A stretch of DNA of 64,000 nt, taken from NCBI GenBank assembly GCA_037693485.1, contig CM075344.1, forward strand, positions 72,845,501 to 72,909,500. Direction: 5' to 3'. Origin of the DNA: Kitagawia praeruptora. Its lineage: Eukaryota; Streptophyta; Magnoliopsida; Apiales; Apiaceae. The position numbers and the translations under genes were made by a program. Positions 10,507 through 21,559 of the stretch are shown in pieces; the stretch's first letter is position 1; each line of letters opens with the position of its first letter. The notes beneath the pieces were generated by a model. It was given only the letters and a program-made list of their open reading frames with translations. It was not told where the DNA came from and did not search any database.

Positions 10507-10545
10507 TTTGCTTTAAGTGGGATATGATGGATACATTTGGTTTGG

Positions 10546-11092
10546 CACTACTAGAAAAATGTCAATAGACATCAGTTAAAAACCGATGTCTGGCCTTTTT
10601 TCAACCGATGTCTAGGTGGGTGTAGAGAAAAGTCCAGCCCTTTTACATCGGTTTATAACCGATGTCAATAGTATCTGTAACATCGGTTACTGACAACTAA
10701 CATCGGTTAATAACCGATGTCAAATATAATCTTTAACATCGGTTCCGCATAACTAAACCGATGCAAAACATAGTAACAGATATCAGTTCTTTAAACATTT
10801 CGTTGTATATGGTATCCTTCAACAACATGTTCGGTTTATGCAACGTTGACTTAAGATCTCTTCGACATCAGTTATAAACTGATGTTAAAAGCATGAACAA
10901 TGTGATGTTACTACTTATTATAGACATCAGTTTCATTTCTACAAATGATGTTAATACTTATTATAAACATCAGTTTCATTGATTTAAATGATGTTACTGT
11001 CTATAATTTACATCAGTTTCATTGAGTTTAACTGATGTTAGTGTGTGTAAATTACATCAATTTCATTGAGTTTAACTGATGTAATATTGTTC
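10546..11092. repeat. CACTA left terminal inverted repeat and subterminal repeat array
   Basis: After the 14-bp terminal repeat, the 9-mer ACATCGGTT and its complement AACCGATGT recur at short spacing, often as paired inverted copies 3-5 nt apart (for example 10645-10665 and 10700-10720). Diverged forms (ACATCAGTT/AACTGATGT) continue to about 11092. In En/Spm such subterminal words bind the TnpA protein and bring the ends together; that role is inferred here. The same words fill 62096-62345 at the other end. Confidence 0.9.
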
Positions 11093-11356
11093 TAATAGCT
11101 AGCCAAAACAGAAACATACAATCCAAAATATCATTTCTCCATTCATCATGACAATACCAATACCAAGTACTTCAATCCTTACAAAATAACTAGTACGTCC
11201 ACATGAACTTCCTACATTTCATCCAACTTCCACATACATGCCAGACCATGACCACAAAAACTAACAAACTGGCCAATTCAACCCAAATAAAATGCTCAGG
11301 TTCACGTACATGATGAAATAATATAAAGGCAGCTAGCTAGAAGTTAAGTTCATTAT

Positions 11357-12054
11357 CTAGTACACAAATCTTTGGATGTATCCAAGAGCCTCGAGACGCA
11401 CGTCATCAAGCTCCTCCTTTGTGTACAATGACTTCCGATTCTTAGGTTCCCACTGTAAACACACAGAAACCAAGCAAAAAATTAGCAATACATAAAAAAA
11501 ATATTGTTTTAAAGTAAAACTAAAGTGCTACTTAAACAACCATATTGAGTTCAACCCATAAAGTCTAGCAAGTACAGAGATAGTAATATCACAATCTTCA
11601 CAGACTCCAAACAGTTAGTATCCAACCTCCATTCACTCAGATCAGACCATACAGTTCCTATAGCAAGAGCCAATATGATTCACAAGATTAACCTAGTGTA
11701 TATTGCCAGACATCTTAATGCAGAAGCTGACAATCTTGCCAAGGAAGGAATTAAGAGAACTAAGTTAATTTTCATTTTGCAGTAGCAGTAGTGAGCATGT
11801 AAGCGTAGGTGGGTTTCTTAGTAGTTAGTAGTAGTAGTAAGCTGGTCAGCTGTTCTAGGTTTGGTCAATCTGTTCCTCAGTGGCAAACATAGCTCCTGTA
11901 ACTAAGTTTCTCGGTTAATAATATATTTGCTTATAAAAAAAAAAAGCATACATACCTTTGCTATGAATTTCATTTCCTTGTCTTCGAAAATATCTTTCAT
12001 ATAACGCATGACAACATAACCGTATTCATGACCACCCGGTTGTTTAGGGCATCC
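11357..12054 (-). pseudogene. C-terminal exons of a Ulp1-like (C48) cysteine protease in the CACTA second gene
   Basis: Two exons can be built. The first (12054-11956, 33 codons) starts after an AATAG acceptor, reads GCPKQPGGHEYGYVVMRYMK and ends at a CAAAG|GTATG donor. The second (11452-11357) starts after TTTACAG, reads WEPKNRKSLYTKEELDDVRL and ends in TAG. This is the usual tail of Ulp1/SENP-like C48 proteases carried by plant CACTA-type elements, where the motif is normally QPG..ECGYYVMRYMKDI. The catalytic Cys position is Tyr here (HEYGY) and most of the catalytic domain upstream is absent, so protease activity is not expected. The 503-nt intron between them carries a LINE fragment. A further possible exon ends at 12163 in a phase that fits this one. 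It may be the 3' part of the Transposase_24 gene just upstream. Confidence 0.65.
11640..11946 (+). mobile_element. 5'-truncated LINE 3' end (RNase H tail, 3' UTR, poly-A)
   Basis: A frame reading ARANMIHKINLVYIARHLNA then EADNLAKEGIKR, ending in TAG at about 11785, matches the C-terminal RNase H region of plant L1-type LINEs (the H.aRe.N..AD.LAKeG pattern). It is followed by about 150 nt of non-coding DNA and an A-run at about 11935-11946, the normal layout of a 5'-truncated LINE copy. It lies in the intron of the Ulp1-like gene in the opposite orientation. The 5' limit and target duplication were not fixed. Confidence 0.65.
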
Positions 12055-12291
12055 CTATTTTAAAAATAAAAATAAGTCAAGTATCGATTAGTCGCTAGAA
12101 AAACTAAATTATCAACAAAGAACTTACTAAAGACAAAGACAAAGTGTGCACAAAGACTTACGCTAAGATTTTTAACTTTGGGATTTTTGAGGGCCCGTCC
12201 TGTTTGAGCATTATAAGACAAAGTGTGCACATATATAGGTTTAGCCTAACAGTTTAGAAAAATACATATACGTTTAACACATTAAAACATA

Positions 12292-13042
12292 CCCCAAAAT
12301 CATGCGTACTCCTTTCTGCAACAAATCGCCTCCAAGCCTCCTTACCAACAAATGCATACTCTTTTGGGGGCTTCATTAGCTTTTTCTTCTGTCCAATATA
12401 TGGCTTTACAAACTGTGTGTTTAATTTAGTCTTGAATTGTCTCCACTTCATACCTGCTGACTGTAGGATTGACTTCTTACTTTCCGGAGCCACTTTGAAT
12501 GTATCCTAAAGTACAAACAGGTTAATTAACAATTGACTACAAGGTTAAAAACATAACATGTGGGCTAAAAAAACCAGAATTTTTTGTACCTCAACATCAT
12601 CCCATAGCTTCGCTTTTAATTCAGGATCCACTTTCGGCCAAGATGGAATATCGATTGGCACCAAATTCCTAGCAATCATGCCTACATACGACGCCAAGGC
12701 ATGCCTACTATCTCCGACTGGAGTTCCATTTTTATTGTATCGTACTTTTATCTTCTTACCTTGAGCTTTCTTTATCACGACTTTGTGCATAGCACAAACA
12801 CCCCGCACTACTCCAGCCTTCCCTTTTTTTGGATTCCGTACTAGTAGCTGTTGTTTCTGGGACATTTGAGTCTGCCTCTAGGGGGGGTCTGTAGCTTGTG
12901 TAGATTTCTCTAGTCCAGGTGTCAAAACTCTCACCTCGAGTTGTTTCTCATTTTCATTGTTGTCATTGCCCTTTTTCGATAGTACTTTGGATTTTTCTGT
13001 CTTTTTGCCATTTCTCTTGCCTCCCTTCAATTCTGCAAATTC
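12292..13042 (-). pseudogene. CACTA second gene: Transposase_24 (TnpA-like) protein, with in-frame stop
   Basis: One exon runs 13042-12590, after a TTTATTTCAG acceptor and before a GAG|GTACAA donor. The next starts at 12505 (TTTAG|GATAC) and runs to about 12292, ending at a GG|GTATGT donor. The joins keep phase. The first exon starts with a Lys-rich charged stretch (EFAELKGGKRNGKKTEKSKV), then has a stop (TAG, 12878-12880), and continues in the same frame into the RNPKKGKAGVVRGVC, GQSRH-like GDSRHALASYVGM and KAKLWDDVE region. The second exon gives FKVAPESKKSILQSAGMKWR. This is the Ptta/En/Spm plant transposase family (Transposase_24), the usual partner of TNP2 in CACTA elements and related in role to TnpA, which binds subterminal repeats. 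Because of the stop it is called a pseudogene. It is probably continuous with the Ulp1-like exons to its left. Confidence 0.75.
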
Positions 13043-13347
13043 CTGAAATAAAACAAGTGAATAATTCAGGGAAAATACAATGTGATTGAACAAATTGGAC
13101 AATGTATACGACTAAAATAAGTGAAAAAATGGACTGTAAATTTGTACCTAATTCAGGGAACAATGATCAAAATTTTACCATATATGAAGCATCTAGCAAT
13201 TAATACTTGTGTCATGTTATAAAATGAAATTTGAAATTACATTAAACAAGCTAATAAGTGCGACACAAAATAATAATAGTTTTCAAATTACAATTCACAC
13301 CAAATACGGAAAGGAACGAAACACAATATAGAGATACATAATATCTG

Positions 13348-16300
13348 TCACTTTTTAATCCAAATTCCCTCAACATCATTTCTTTGATTGCCAACACTAG
13401 GGTCCTCTTCATCATCAACAACATTGACTATAGGGATTTCAGAGCAAAATGGAGGATTTTCCAATGTCGTGTCCCCTAAATCCTCATCGTTATACACCTC
13501 GTGATAGTCTCGATTCGTGGAGGTTAATACAACTGACCAGGCAGCATCAACGGGATCTTTGACATAGAACACTTGCTTCACTTGGTCAACGGACACCTTG
13601 TCGACTGAAGTTGACAAGCGTAAAGCCAAGATCGTCCACCTTGATGCCTCTGTCACAATCTGCCCATTTACACAAGAACAATGGGGCTTTGAATGCATGA
13701 TAATCCAGATCCCATATTTCTTCAATGATGCCATAAAATGTCATATCACTCTCCACGGGATTTAAATCCTTGGCACTAGACACTTGGACCGTCTTAGCAA
13801 CTACAGCGACACCACTGTTTTGAACAGCCCTTTCATCATATCGCGCTTTTGTGTAGTATCGGACCCCATCAATGAGAAAACCTTCATAAGTCAAAACAGA
13901 GAAAGACGGTTTGCCAGCCAACCATCTTATCGTTTCAGAAACAGCTTCACCATTGCATATCATTTGACTAACTGTTTTTTCAAACCAACTAGCAAATAGC
14001 CGATTGTGCTCTCCAATCAGCCACTGCACAGTCTTTTTTTTCCCTCGATAAGTTCTTTCTAGAACATCCTTGTGCATCCTAGGAAAATGGATCAAATAAT
14101 TTAGAAACTAACTATACTTGCTAAAAGAAGATAAATGATGAAAGGTATAATAATTTAACTTACATAATGTATGGATACACTTCAGGGTTGTTTAGAAGAA
14201 CATTTAGATGAGCCTCGTCTCGCTCCTTTTCTTACACCGACTTCATTACAGCTGTAGATAATGGACCAGAAAGATCACCTTGGCCCTTCGGAAGACCTGC
14301 AGTTTTGCAACTCTGGCGAACAAACTCTGTGCAAAATTCTACAGATTCTTCTCCTAGATAACTTTCGGCTATACAGCCTTCCGGATGATAACGGTTCCGC
14401 ACATAACTTTTCAACACTTTATTGAACCGTTCAAATGGATACATCCATCTATAAAAAACTGGTCCACACAAACGTAATTCCCTAACCAAGTGGACTGTGA
14501 GATGTATCATTACATCAAAAAATGAGGGTGGAAATATCTTTTCCAACTCGCATAAGGTTAATACTATATCTGCCTGCAACTTATCCAATTTTGATACATC
14601 TACAACTTTCTTGCACAAAGAATTGAAAAAGAAACACAACCTTATAATGCTAACCCTAACATTTTTTGGGAGAATGGAACGAATTGCAACTGGGAGCAAC
14701 TGTTGAAGGAGTACATAACAGTCGTGCGACTTCAGCCCAGACAACTTTAAATCGGACATCGATACACAGTTTTTAATGTTCAATGAATGTCCATAAGGAA
14801 GTTTCATTGAAGAGAGTGATGATAACATTTTTCTTTTTTCTACCCTTGAAAGAGTGAAAGGTGCAGGGGGTAAGTAGGTTTTTTTATTTCCGACTTTTTG
14901 TGGAGCCAAATCTTTCCTGATGCCCATTTCAACCATATCATTACGGGATGCCTCACTATCATTAGTCTTATATTTTAAATTTAGTAGTGTCCCAATCAAA
15001 CTATCACATACATTTTTCTCGACGTGCATAACATCGAGACAGTGACGAACATGATGAAACTTCCAATATTCTAGCTAAAAAAAAATTGACTTTTTCTTCC
15101 ATGCACAGTCCACTTTCTTTGACTTCCTTACTTCATTTCCAAAAGTAAAATTTATCTCCTCATACTGCATTAAAACCTCTTCTCCGGAAAGGGGTTGACA
15201 CGCTTGTCCAAACTCTTGTTCACCATTAAAAGCTGCCTTATTCCTCCTATACGGATGATGCCTAGGCAAATATCGACGATGACCTTGATAACACATTTTC
15301 TTGCTATGAGGTAAATATTTACCTATGGTATTATCACCACATACTGGACAAGCCATATAACCCTTATTTACGCACCCAGAAAAATTCCCATATGCAGGAA
15401 AGTCATTTATTGTCCACATTAATATTGCCCTTAAAGTGAAAAAAGATTTAGTATTAGCATCGTACACATTTGGTTCACCTTCTTCCCAAAGCTTCTTCAA
15501 ATCATCAATTAACGGTTGTAAAAACACGTCAATGTTATTACCTGGCTCATGTGGACCAGACACTAATATCGTTAACATCATAAACTTCCTCTTCATGCAT
15601 AACCAAGGAGGAAGATTATAAGTTGACAATACTACTGGCCAACAGCTATACCTATTGTTTAAGCCATTAGTATGTGGGTTTATACCATCCGCGGCCAGAG
15701 CTAACCGAAGGTTTCTTGGCTCACTACCGAAGGTTGGCCACATATAATCGATATTCCGCCATGAAGGAGAGTCGGCTGGATGGCGCATCTGGCCATCTTG
15801 ACTTCTTTGGTTAGCATGCCAAGTCATTAGTACAGAAGTAGAAGCAGATTTAAACATCCGCTTAAATCTAGGAATGATTGGAAAATACCACATAACTTTG
15901 GCCGGAATGTTAACCCTCGGTTTACCATTCTTTCCTAATTTCCAACGAGATTTCTGGCACTTTGGACAATTAGAAGCATCGGCATTTACACCCCTATATA
16001 GAATGCATTCATTCAGACATGCATGAAATTTTATATATTCTAGGCCTAAATCAGATAGGGTTTTTTTAGCTGCGTATGAATTAGTTGGCAGGACATGATC
16101 TTTAGGAAGTAAAGATCCAACAGAAGAGAGTAAATCAGTAAATGCACTATCACTTATACCAAATCTTGCTTTCCAATTATGTAATTTCAACATTGAATCT
16201 AATTTAGTGCACTCACTAACCTCATACAAAGGTTGTTCGGCATCGGCCAAAAACCTTTTGAACTCATCTGACTCTTTATCGCAATCATCACCCAAATTAT

Positions 16301-16640
16301 TATTATATGCTACTTCACAAACATCCTCTACGTTACCGGCTTCAAATGGTTGTGACGCAGAAATATTCTCCTGAGTAGATGCCGGAAATGTGCTACCAAC
16401 AGATGACCTAGACTTAGCTCCATGCCAAATCCAATCAACGTACCCCAAACTAAAACCCTTTTCGTACAGATGACCCCTAATTATTTTGACAGAGAATTTT
16501 TTAAAATTAACGCAACGTGCACATGGACAAGGTATTCTCTTAGGATCTTTACAATTTTCTTCGGCAAGCATCAAAAACTTTTCAACCCCGATTTCGTACT
16601 CTAATGAATCCCTATCTGCAAAAATCCATGACTTGTCCAT
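13348..16640 (-). pseudogene. CACTA TNP2-type transposase (TnpD-like), broken
   Basis: The frame starts at 16640 with MDKSWIFADRDSLEYEIGVE, the usual transposase-associated start with a CPCARCVNF cluster. The TNP2 domain follows: CILYRGVNADASNCPKC, HPADSPSW, GDGINPH-like ADGINPHTNGLN, ACPVCG. Next come a DUF4218-like part (LDVMHVEKNVCDSLIGTLLN to MYPFERFNKVLKSYVRN) and a DUF4216-like C-terminus (CKWADCDRGIKVDDLGFTLV, VKQVFYVKDPVDAAWSVVL). Exon 1 runs to 14164, then an 85-nt intron with a consensus GTAAGT donor and TTCCTAG acceptor, then exon 2 from 14078 in correct phase. Lesions: in-frame TAG at 15077-15075, in-frame TAA at 14234-14232, and a frameshift near 13590. The product would excise and reintegrate CACTA elements; here it cannot be made intact. 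An acceptor-like CTGTAG just before 16648 suggests a 5' UTR intron, into which Copia-A inserted. Confidence 0.88.
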
Positions 16641-16766
16641 ATATGAACCTACAGCATTTTAAATATCAATTAACATACGACTGGACAATCATATACATAT
16701 CCAATAACCATTATCTCTTATGTTATTCTATTTACGGATTTATCAAGTTAATTTTAACAAGTAAAG

Positions 16767-17265
16767 TGTTGGATATTTTAGTGTAATTGGATTGGCTAGT
16801 TGATCAATGTAATTATAATGCTACATCGAACAAGTCAGGAGAATGCGGAGTGCATGCTTTGTTCGAGTTCGTTATGATTTCAGAATTATTGCTTATGAGA
16901 CATGTCTATTGGCATCAAACACATCTGTTAGAATGAGATGTGTCTATTGGAAAAGACACACCTTGAGGTGTGTCTATTGGCATTGGACATGACTGTTGGA
17001 AATGAGATGTGTCTATTGGAAAAGACACATCTTGAGGTGTGTCTATTGGCAAAAGACACATCTGTTGACATCTATAAATAGGTGTGGCATTGATCATTTT
17101 ACACATAGGTTCATTTTGAAATACACAGCAAAAAATACATTCTCTCTTCTTGCAGATTTTCTGATTTTATCCGATTGAATTATTTGGGTGAACCACAAAT
17201 AACTTCAATCTGAAATTGATCACACGACTTCAGAAAAATCCAAGTTATCACCCAATTCCCCAACA
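16767..17265 (+). repeat. Copia-A 5' LTR with repeated U3 motifs and TATA box
   Basis: A 499-bp LTR. The U3 part holds five copies of TGTCTATTGG (near 16904, 16940, 16970, 17010, 17041) alternating with inverted AAAAGACACA words. A TATA box TATAAATA follows at 17073-17080, predicting transcription start near 17105. U3 repeats of this kind act as stress-responsive enhancers in some plant copia elements (Tnt1, Tto1); the same role here is inference. Confidence 0.92.
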
Positions 17266-17292
17266 AAGATTGAAGTTATCTATTTTCTGAAG
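17199..17292 (+). other. Complementary segments at the primer-binding-site position of Copia-A
   Basis: ATAACTTCAATCT (17199-17211, in U5) is the perfect complement of AGATTGAAGTTAT (17267-17279), which starts 2 nt after the LTR end, where a primer-binding site should be. A second pair, CTTCAGAAAA (17228-17237) and TTTTCTGAAG (17283-17292), crosses the first, so the two helices would form a pseudoknot. The second ends exactly before the gag ATG (17293). No TGG start complementary to a tRNA 3' end is seen here. The repeats are direct observation; a function in priming or packaging is inference. Confidence 0.7.
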
Positions 17293-18685
17293 ATGGCAAA
17301 CTCAGAATCTGCAAGAGACATGACAAGCAAGTTTGCAAAGTTGGACAAGTTTGAGGGTCAAGATTTTAGAAGATGGCAAAAGAAGATGCATTTTCTATTG
17401 ACAACGCTGAAGGTTGTATATGTTTTGAGTACCCCCATTCCAGAAGTGGTTGAGGATGAAACCGCTGAACAAACAAGGAGGCGTTGCAAATGGGAAAACG
17501 CTGATTACATCTGCCGCGGTCACATCTTAAACGGTATGTCTGATTCCCTTTTCGATGTATATCAAAATGTTGAGTCAGCAAAAGAATTGTGGGATTCTCT
17601 TGAATCCAAATACATGGCAGAAGATGCTTCTAGTAAGAAGTTTCTGGTCAGTAATTTTATGAATTACAAAATGGTCGATTCTAGACCGGTGATGGAACAA
17701 TACAATGAATTGTTAAGGATTCTGGGTAAGTTTGCCCAACACAATCTGAAGATGGATGAATCTATCTCAGTTTCTGGTGTTATAGACAAACTACCACCAT
17801 CATGGAAGGATTTTAAACACTCCTTGAAACATAACAAAGAGGATATGACTCTAGTTCAACTTGGAAGTCACTTCAGAATTGAAGAGGCTTTGAGGACTCA
17901 AGAAATTGAGAATAATCCTAAGGGCAAGAACCAAGTCGGTACCTCTTCTGTGAATATGGTTGAAGATGGTGGATCTTCAAAGAATTCTAAGTATGGCAAG
18001 GGTGATAAACGAAAGTTTAAAGGAAACAACAACAATTCTTCCAATAAAAGGCCTAAGATGGCATGTTGGAAGTGTGGCAAACCTGGACATTTCAAGAAGG
18101 ATTGTCGGGTTGGTAAAGGCAAGCAAGAAAAGCAAAATGCTGGTCCAAGTGGATCCAAGGATCCAGAAATGCAACAAGGTCAGATTTTAATGCAAAATTG
18201 TAATTCTAGTCAGAATTATGTGTCACTAATATCTGAGGCATTTTATGTACAGGATGACAATGTTGCTAGGTGGATTGATTCAGGAGCAACGAGTCATGTA
18301 TGCAAAGATCTTCGTTGGTTCATAGACTTTCAACCAATCGAAGATGGATCTATCTTAAAGATGGGAAATGTTGCAACTGAACCGATCAAAGGACTAGGAA
18401 ATGTCAAGATAATTTTTACTTCTGGCAAATGTATATTGCTAAATAAAGTGTTGTATGTTCCTGGGATTCGTAAGAATCTCTTGTCTGGTGTTGTATTGAA
18501 CAATTGTGGATATAAACAAGTTTATGAAAGTGACAAATATATATTGTCAAAACATGGCTCTTTTGTTGGCTTTGGCTATTTGTGTAATGGCATGTTTATG
18601 TTGAATGTAAATACTCCATTTATTGATGAATCTGCTTGCATGGCTTCTACTAGTACTAGCAATGATTTGAACAAACCAGAATTAT
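17293..18685 (+). pseudogene. Copia-A gag-pol, N-terminal part (gag and protease)
   Basis: 464 codons from ATG 17293. Residues about 15-215 are a copia-type gag (KLDKFEGQDFRRWQKKMHFL, then GDKLPPSWKDF-like DKLPPSWKDFKHSL). A CCHC zinc knuckle, CWKCGKPGHFKKDC, lies near 257. The retroviral-type aspartic protease follows, with active site WIDSGATSHVC near 330 and the downstream VPGIRKNLLSG. Gag packages the RNA and protease cuts the polyprotein. The frame is interrupted in codon 465 by the LARD array, just before the GAG-pre-integrase domain. It resumes in phase at 57304 once the array and one copy of the ATTAT duplication are discounted. This half itself shows no other lesion. Confidence 0.92.
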
Positions 18686-20889
18686 TGTAACACCCCCAGA
18701 TCCGGGGTCAGGGATCTGGTCGTTACGGTCTCAATATCCATGCACAAAACCAACATAGTCTAAATTACAACCTTGTGACCCAAAACAACAACATAAAACA
18801 CACCCGTTATAGTCCCAGAGATGAAATCAGAGCAACCAACAATATTATTAATCACAAGTTTGAGTTCTTACAACCCAAAGAATTACAATTAACCATTACA
18901 AACTCTTTGCCATCCATTTGTATATGCCATATAATAATTACACTTGATACTCAAATGCTAACAACTAGCCTACCAGTAGCTGCCTCTTCAGCAATGGTAG
19001 CTATGACCTCAGCGATTATTCCTCTGACGGCTGTCACCTGCTTACGCTGAGTGCGCCTTGCGCGGCCATCTGATCTAGCTGTTGTTGTGATATAAATAAA
19101 TAAAGCAAGGGTGAGCAATAGCCCACCTAAAAGAATATAACTGAACAGTAATAATATATAACAGTTCAAAATATCTTTGATACCATATGCCATGCATTAA
19201 CGACCGTATTACCAATTTAAGGTATGAGATGTAGTTACAAAGTAACTTTAAATATAATTGATCCGAAGAAATATCTGCTATGGCAAAGATAAGCAAGATA
19301 TTATCAAATTTTCATGATAGAGGAACTTGTTGGAAGAATATTGCAATTCCAGTTCAAGTACTTTTCAAACCTGCCAACAATGATAATGTTGCAGAAAATT
19401 TCCCAATTTGGAAGATGAACTAATACGGGAGCTTTGCCGCGCCAGGAGCCACAACATTTACGATGATCAGTCGCATGTCATGCTCCCCATCATTTGTTCC
19501 CTACATGTAGAAGGAAGCACCGACGGATCGCCCGCCCTCTGGAACCCCCCGGCCAACGGTTGGGCCATTAGTTGCTGGACCGGCGCCACTCGGCCACTTA
19601 CGCGTCTCCTAGTTCGAATAACATCCATAACTCTGAAACATAAAGTTCGTCCCCCTTTCCCCAAGTATAGTACTTGTTGATAGGACTCCACAAAGTAGTC
19701 GTATCTAATTGGAAAGGAAAATTTCACCAATATTTCCCAAGCTGGTGCTTGTTAATGGATATAAACTTGTTCCATCAATCTTACCCCTCGAGCGTTGAGG
19801 AGGTAACCAAACAGACTCATATTGATGTTTGAAAGAATCAAGATGTGAGTGACAAGATAGTTTCGCAAGTATAGGACCGGGCAGTCCAATAAATAACATC
19901 TCTCAAGTGAGATCCCCTTATATACGTTTGGAAGTTGAGCGAGTATTTAAATCTTCTTTAAGATAGATTTAAATAAAAATAAAGTTTTGGGAACCGCCCC
20001 TTGATAAAAATAATCATAAAATACTCCAAAATATTTTACACCATATCTGAAGGTGACAGATAATCTTTGAATAATATGAATCATTATAAAAGAACTTAAA
20101 AGGATTTAAATAAATATTCCAAGAATATTAATTAACTCAATATTAATTAAGGAATATGAATAAATCATAATATTACTCGTAAGTAATCCTCGAATGAATA
20201 TTTAGAATTATTTACTAAATAACTCTCTTCTTTATATGAATATTCAAAATAATATTCATTAATTAAATAAACTCAAATAAATGTTTAAAATAATGTTCAC
20301 TAAATAAATCCAATCTTAAATGGATATTTGAAAATAATAATGCTTATTGGTGAAATAAACATCCCTTGGATATTTGATATAATATTCATTGAATTAATAC
20401 TGAATATTCAACTTAAGAATGATACTTATTGATGAGATAATTGTCGACTGAATATTTGAGACAATATTCATTAAATAAATAATGAATATTCAATATTAAT
20501 AATATTTATCGAAGAAATGATTATCGAATGAATATTCGAAATTATGTTCAATAATTGAATCGACTTTAAATGAATGTCGAAGATAATATTTATCGTCTCA
20601 AGGGAATATTCAAAATAATATTTATCGATGAACTGGAGTTCGAATCAATGTTCAACTAATATTTATAAAATAAATAGGGACTGAATGAATATTCGAAATA
20701 ATATTCATTTAAATAAATAAAGCTCGAATGAATATTAAAATAATATTCATTAAATAAATAAACTCGAATGAATATTCAAAATAATATTTATCGAAGAAAT
20801 AGAAATGAATATTCTCTAAGTAAAGAACTTAACTGAGGGTTCGAAATAATATTCGAATATTAAATCGACTTTAGATGAATATTAAAGAT
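18686..20889 (-). repeat. LARD LTR1 (3' LTR of the array), part left of the Sirevirus
   Basis: The U5-side half of the left LTR, from the TGTAACACCC end at 18686 to the Sirevirus insertion. It holds a GC-rich block (about 19494-19620), a TATA box read leftward (TATATAAG at 19917-19924) and the start of an AATATT-rich repeat array (from about 20040). In LTR terms U3 is about 3.6 kb and the transcribed R-U5 about 1.2 kb. The rest of this LTR is at 33329-35936; the two parts sum to 4812 bp. Confidence 0.9.
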
Positions 20890-21406
20890 TGTTAGGTCGA
20901 ATACACAATAGTTAATCAAATACTGTATGAGTAACTTAACAAGAACACACTGTTTAATACTTAAAAACTGTTTGGAATTAACAATTCCTCTCTCAGTGAT
21001 GTAAAATATCACAGAGAGCTGCTTAGGTTACAATCAATGAATTTCTCAACGTTCGATTACCCTTCTAGGGTTAACCTAACTGTATTTATAGAACATACAG
21101 CTTCGTACAATCAGTAACTGATTCTCCTATAATCAAGCTATACAATTGATATCAATCACGATTGCTCCAGTCTTCCAAGTCAACTCAATCTCTTTGACAG
21201 CTTTCCAATCTTCAAAGATATTGCTTCCAAATTTATCTTGTATCAATCTTCAAACACTGTTGACTCTTCAGACAATACCGCTACAGAGTTTAAACAACCT
21301 CTGTTGCGCTTCCAGTCAGTGTTTAACTAAACTCTGACTGCTTCCAGCTAAACTCTGTTTTGTCACTATAGCTTCCAAACACTGTTCTCATCAATCATTT
21401 CTAACA
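20890..21406 (-). repeat. Sirevirus 3' LTR
   Basis: A 517-bp LTR with a leftward TATA box (TATAAATA, 21083-21090). Between 21252 and 21384, in U3, lie six copies of the AAACTCTG/AAACACTG word family in both orientations. Next to it, at 21407-21420, is the polypurine tract (TTGGGGGAGAT on the minus strand). Confidence 0.92.
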
Positions 21407-21559
21407 ATCTCCCCCAACTTGTCCATTAGCAAGAATGTACAAGTTTACAGTAAATGATGATGTCAAAACAATTACAAAGTTTACAGTGTTTAACATACAA
21501 ACAGAGTTTAAGCTATTACTTAACAATTTCTACAGAAAATAAGAAAATTCTTACAGACT

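Noticed and set aside
12163..12235. Possible extra exon of the CACTA second gene between the Transposase_24 and Ulp1-like exons
   Set aside because: The right-hand donor (AGC|GTAAGTC) and phase fit the Ulp1-like exon, but the left junction does not keep phase with the exon ending near 12292, so it is only mentioned.
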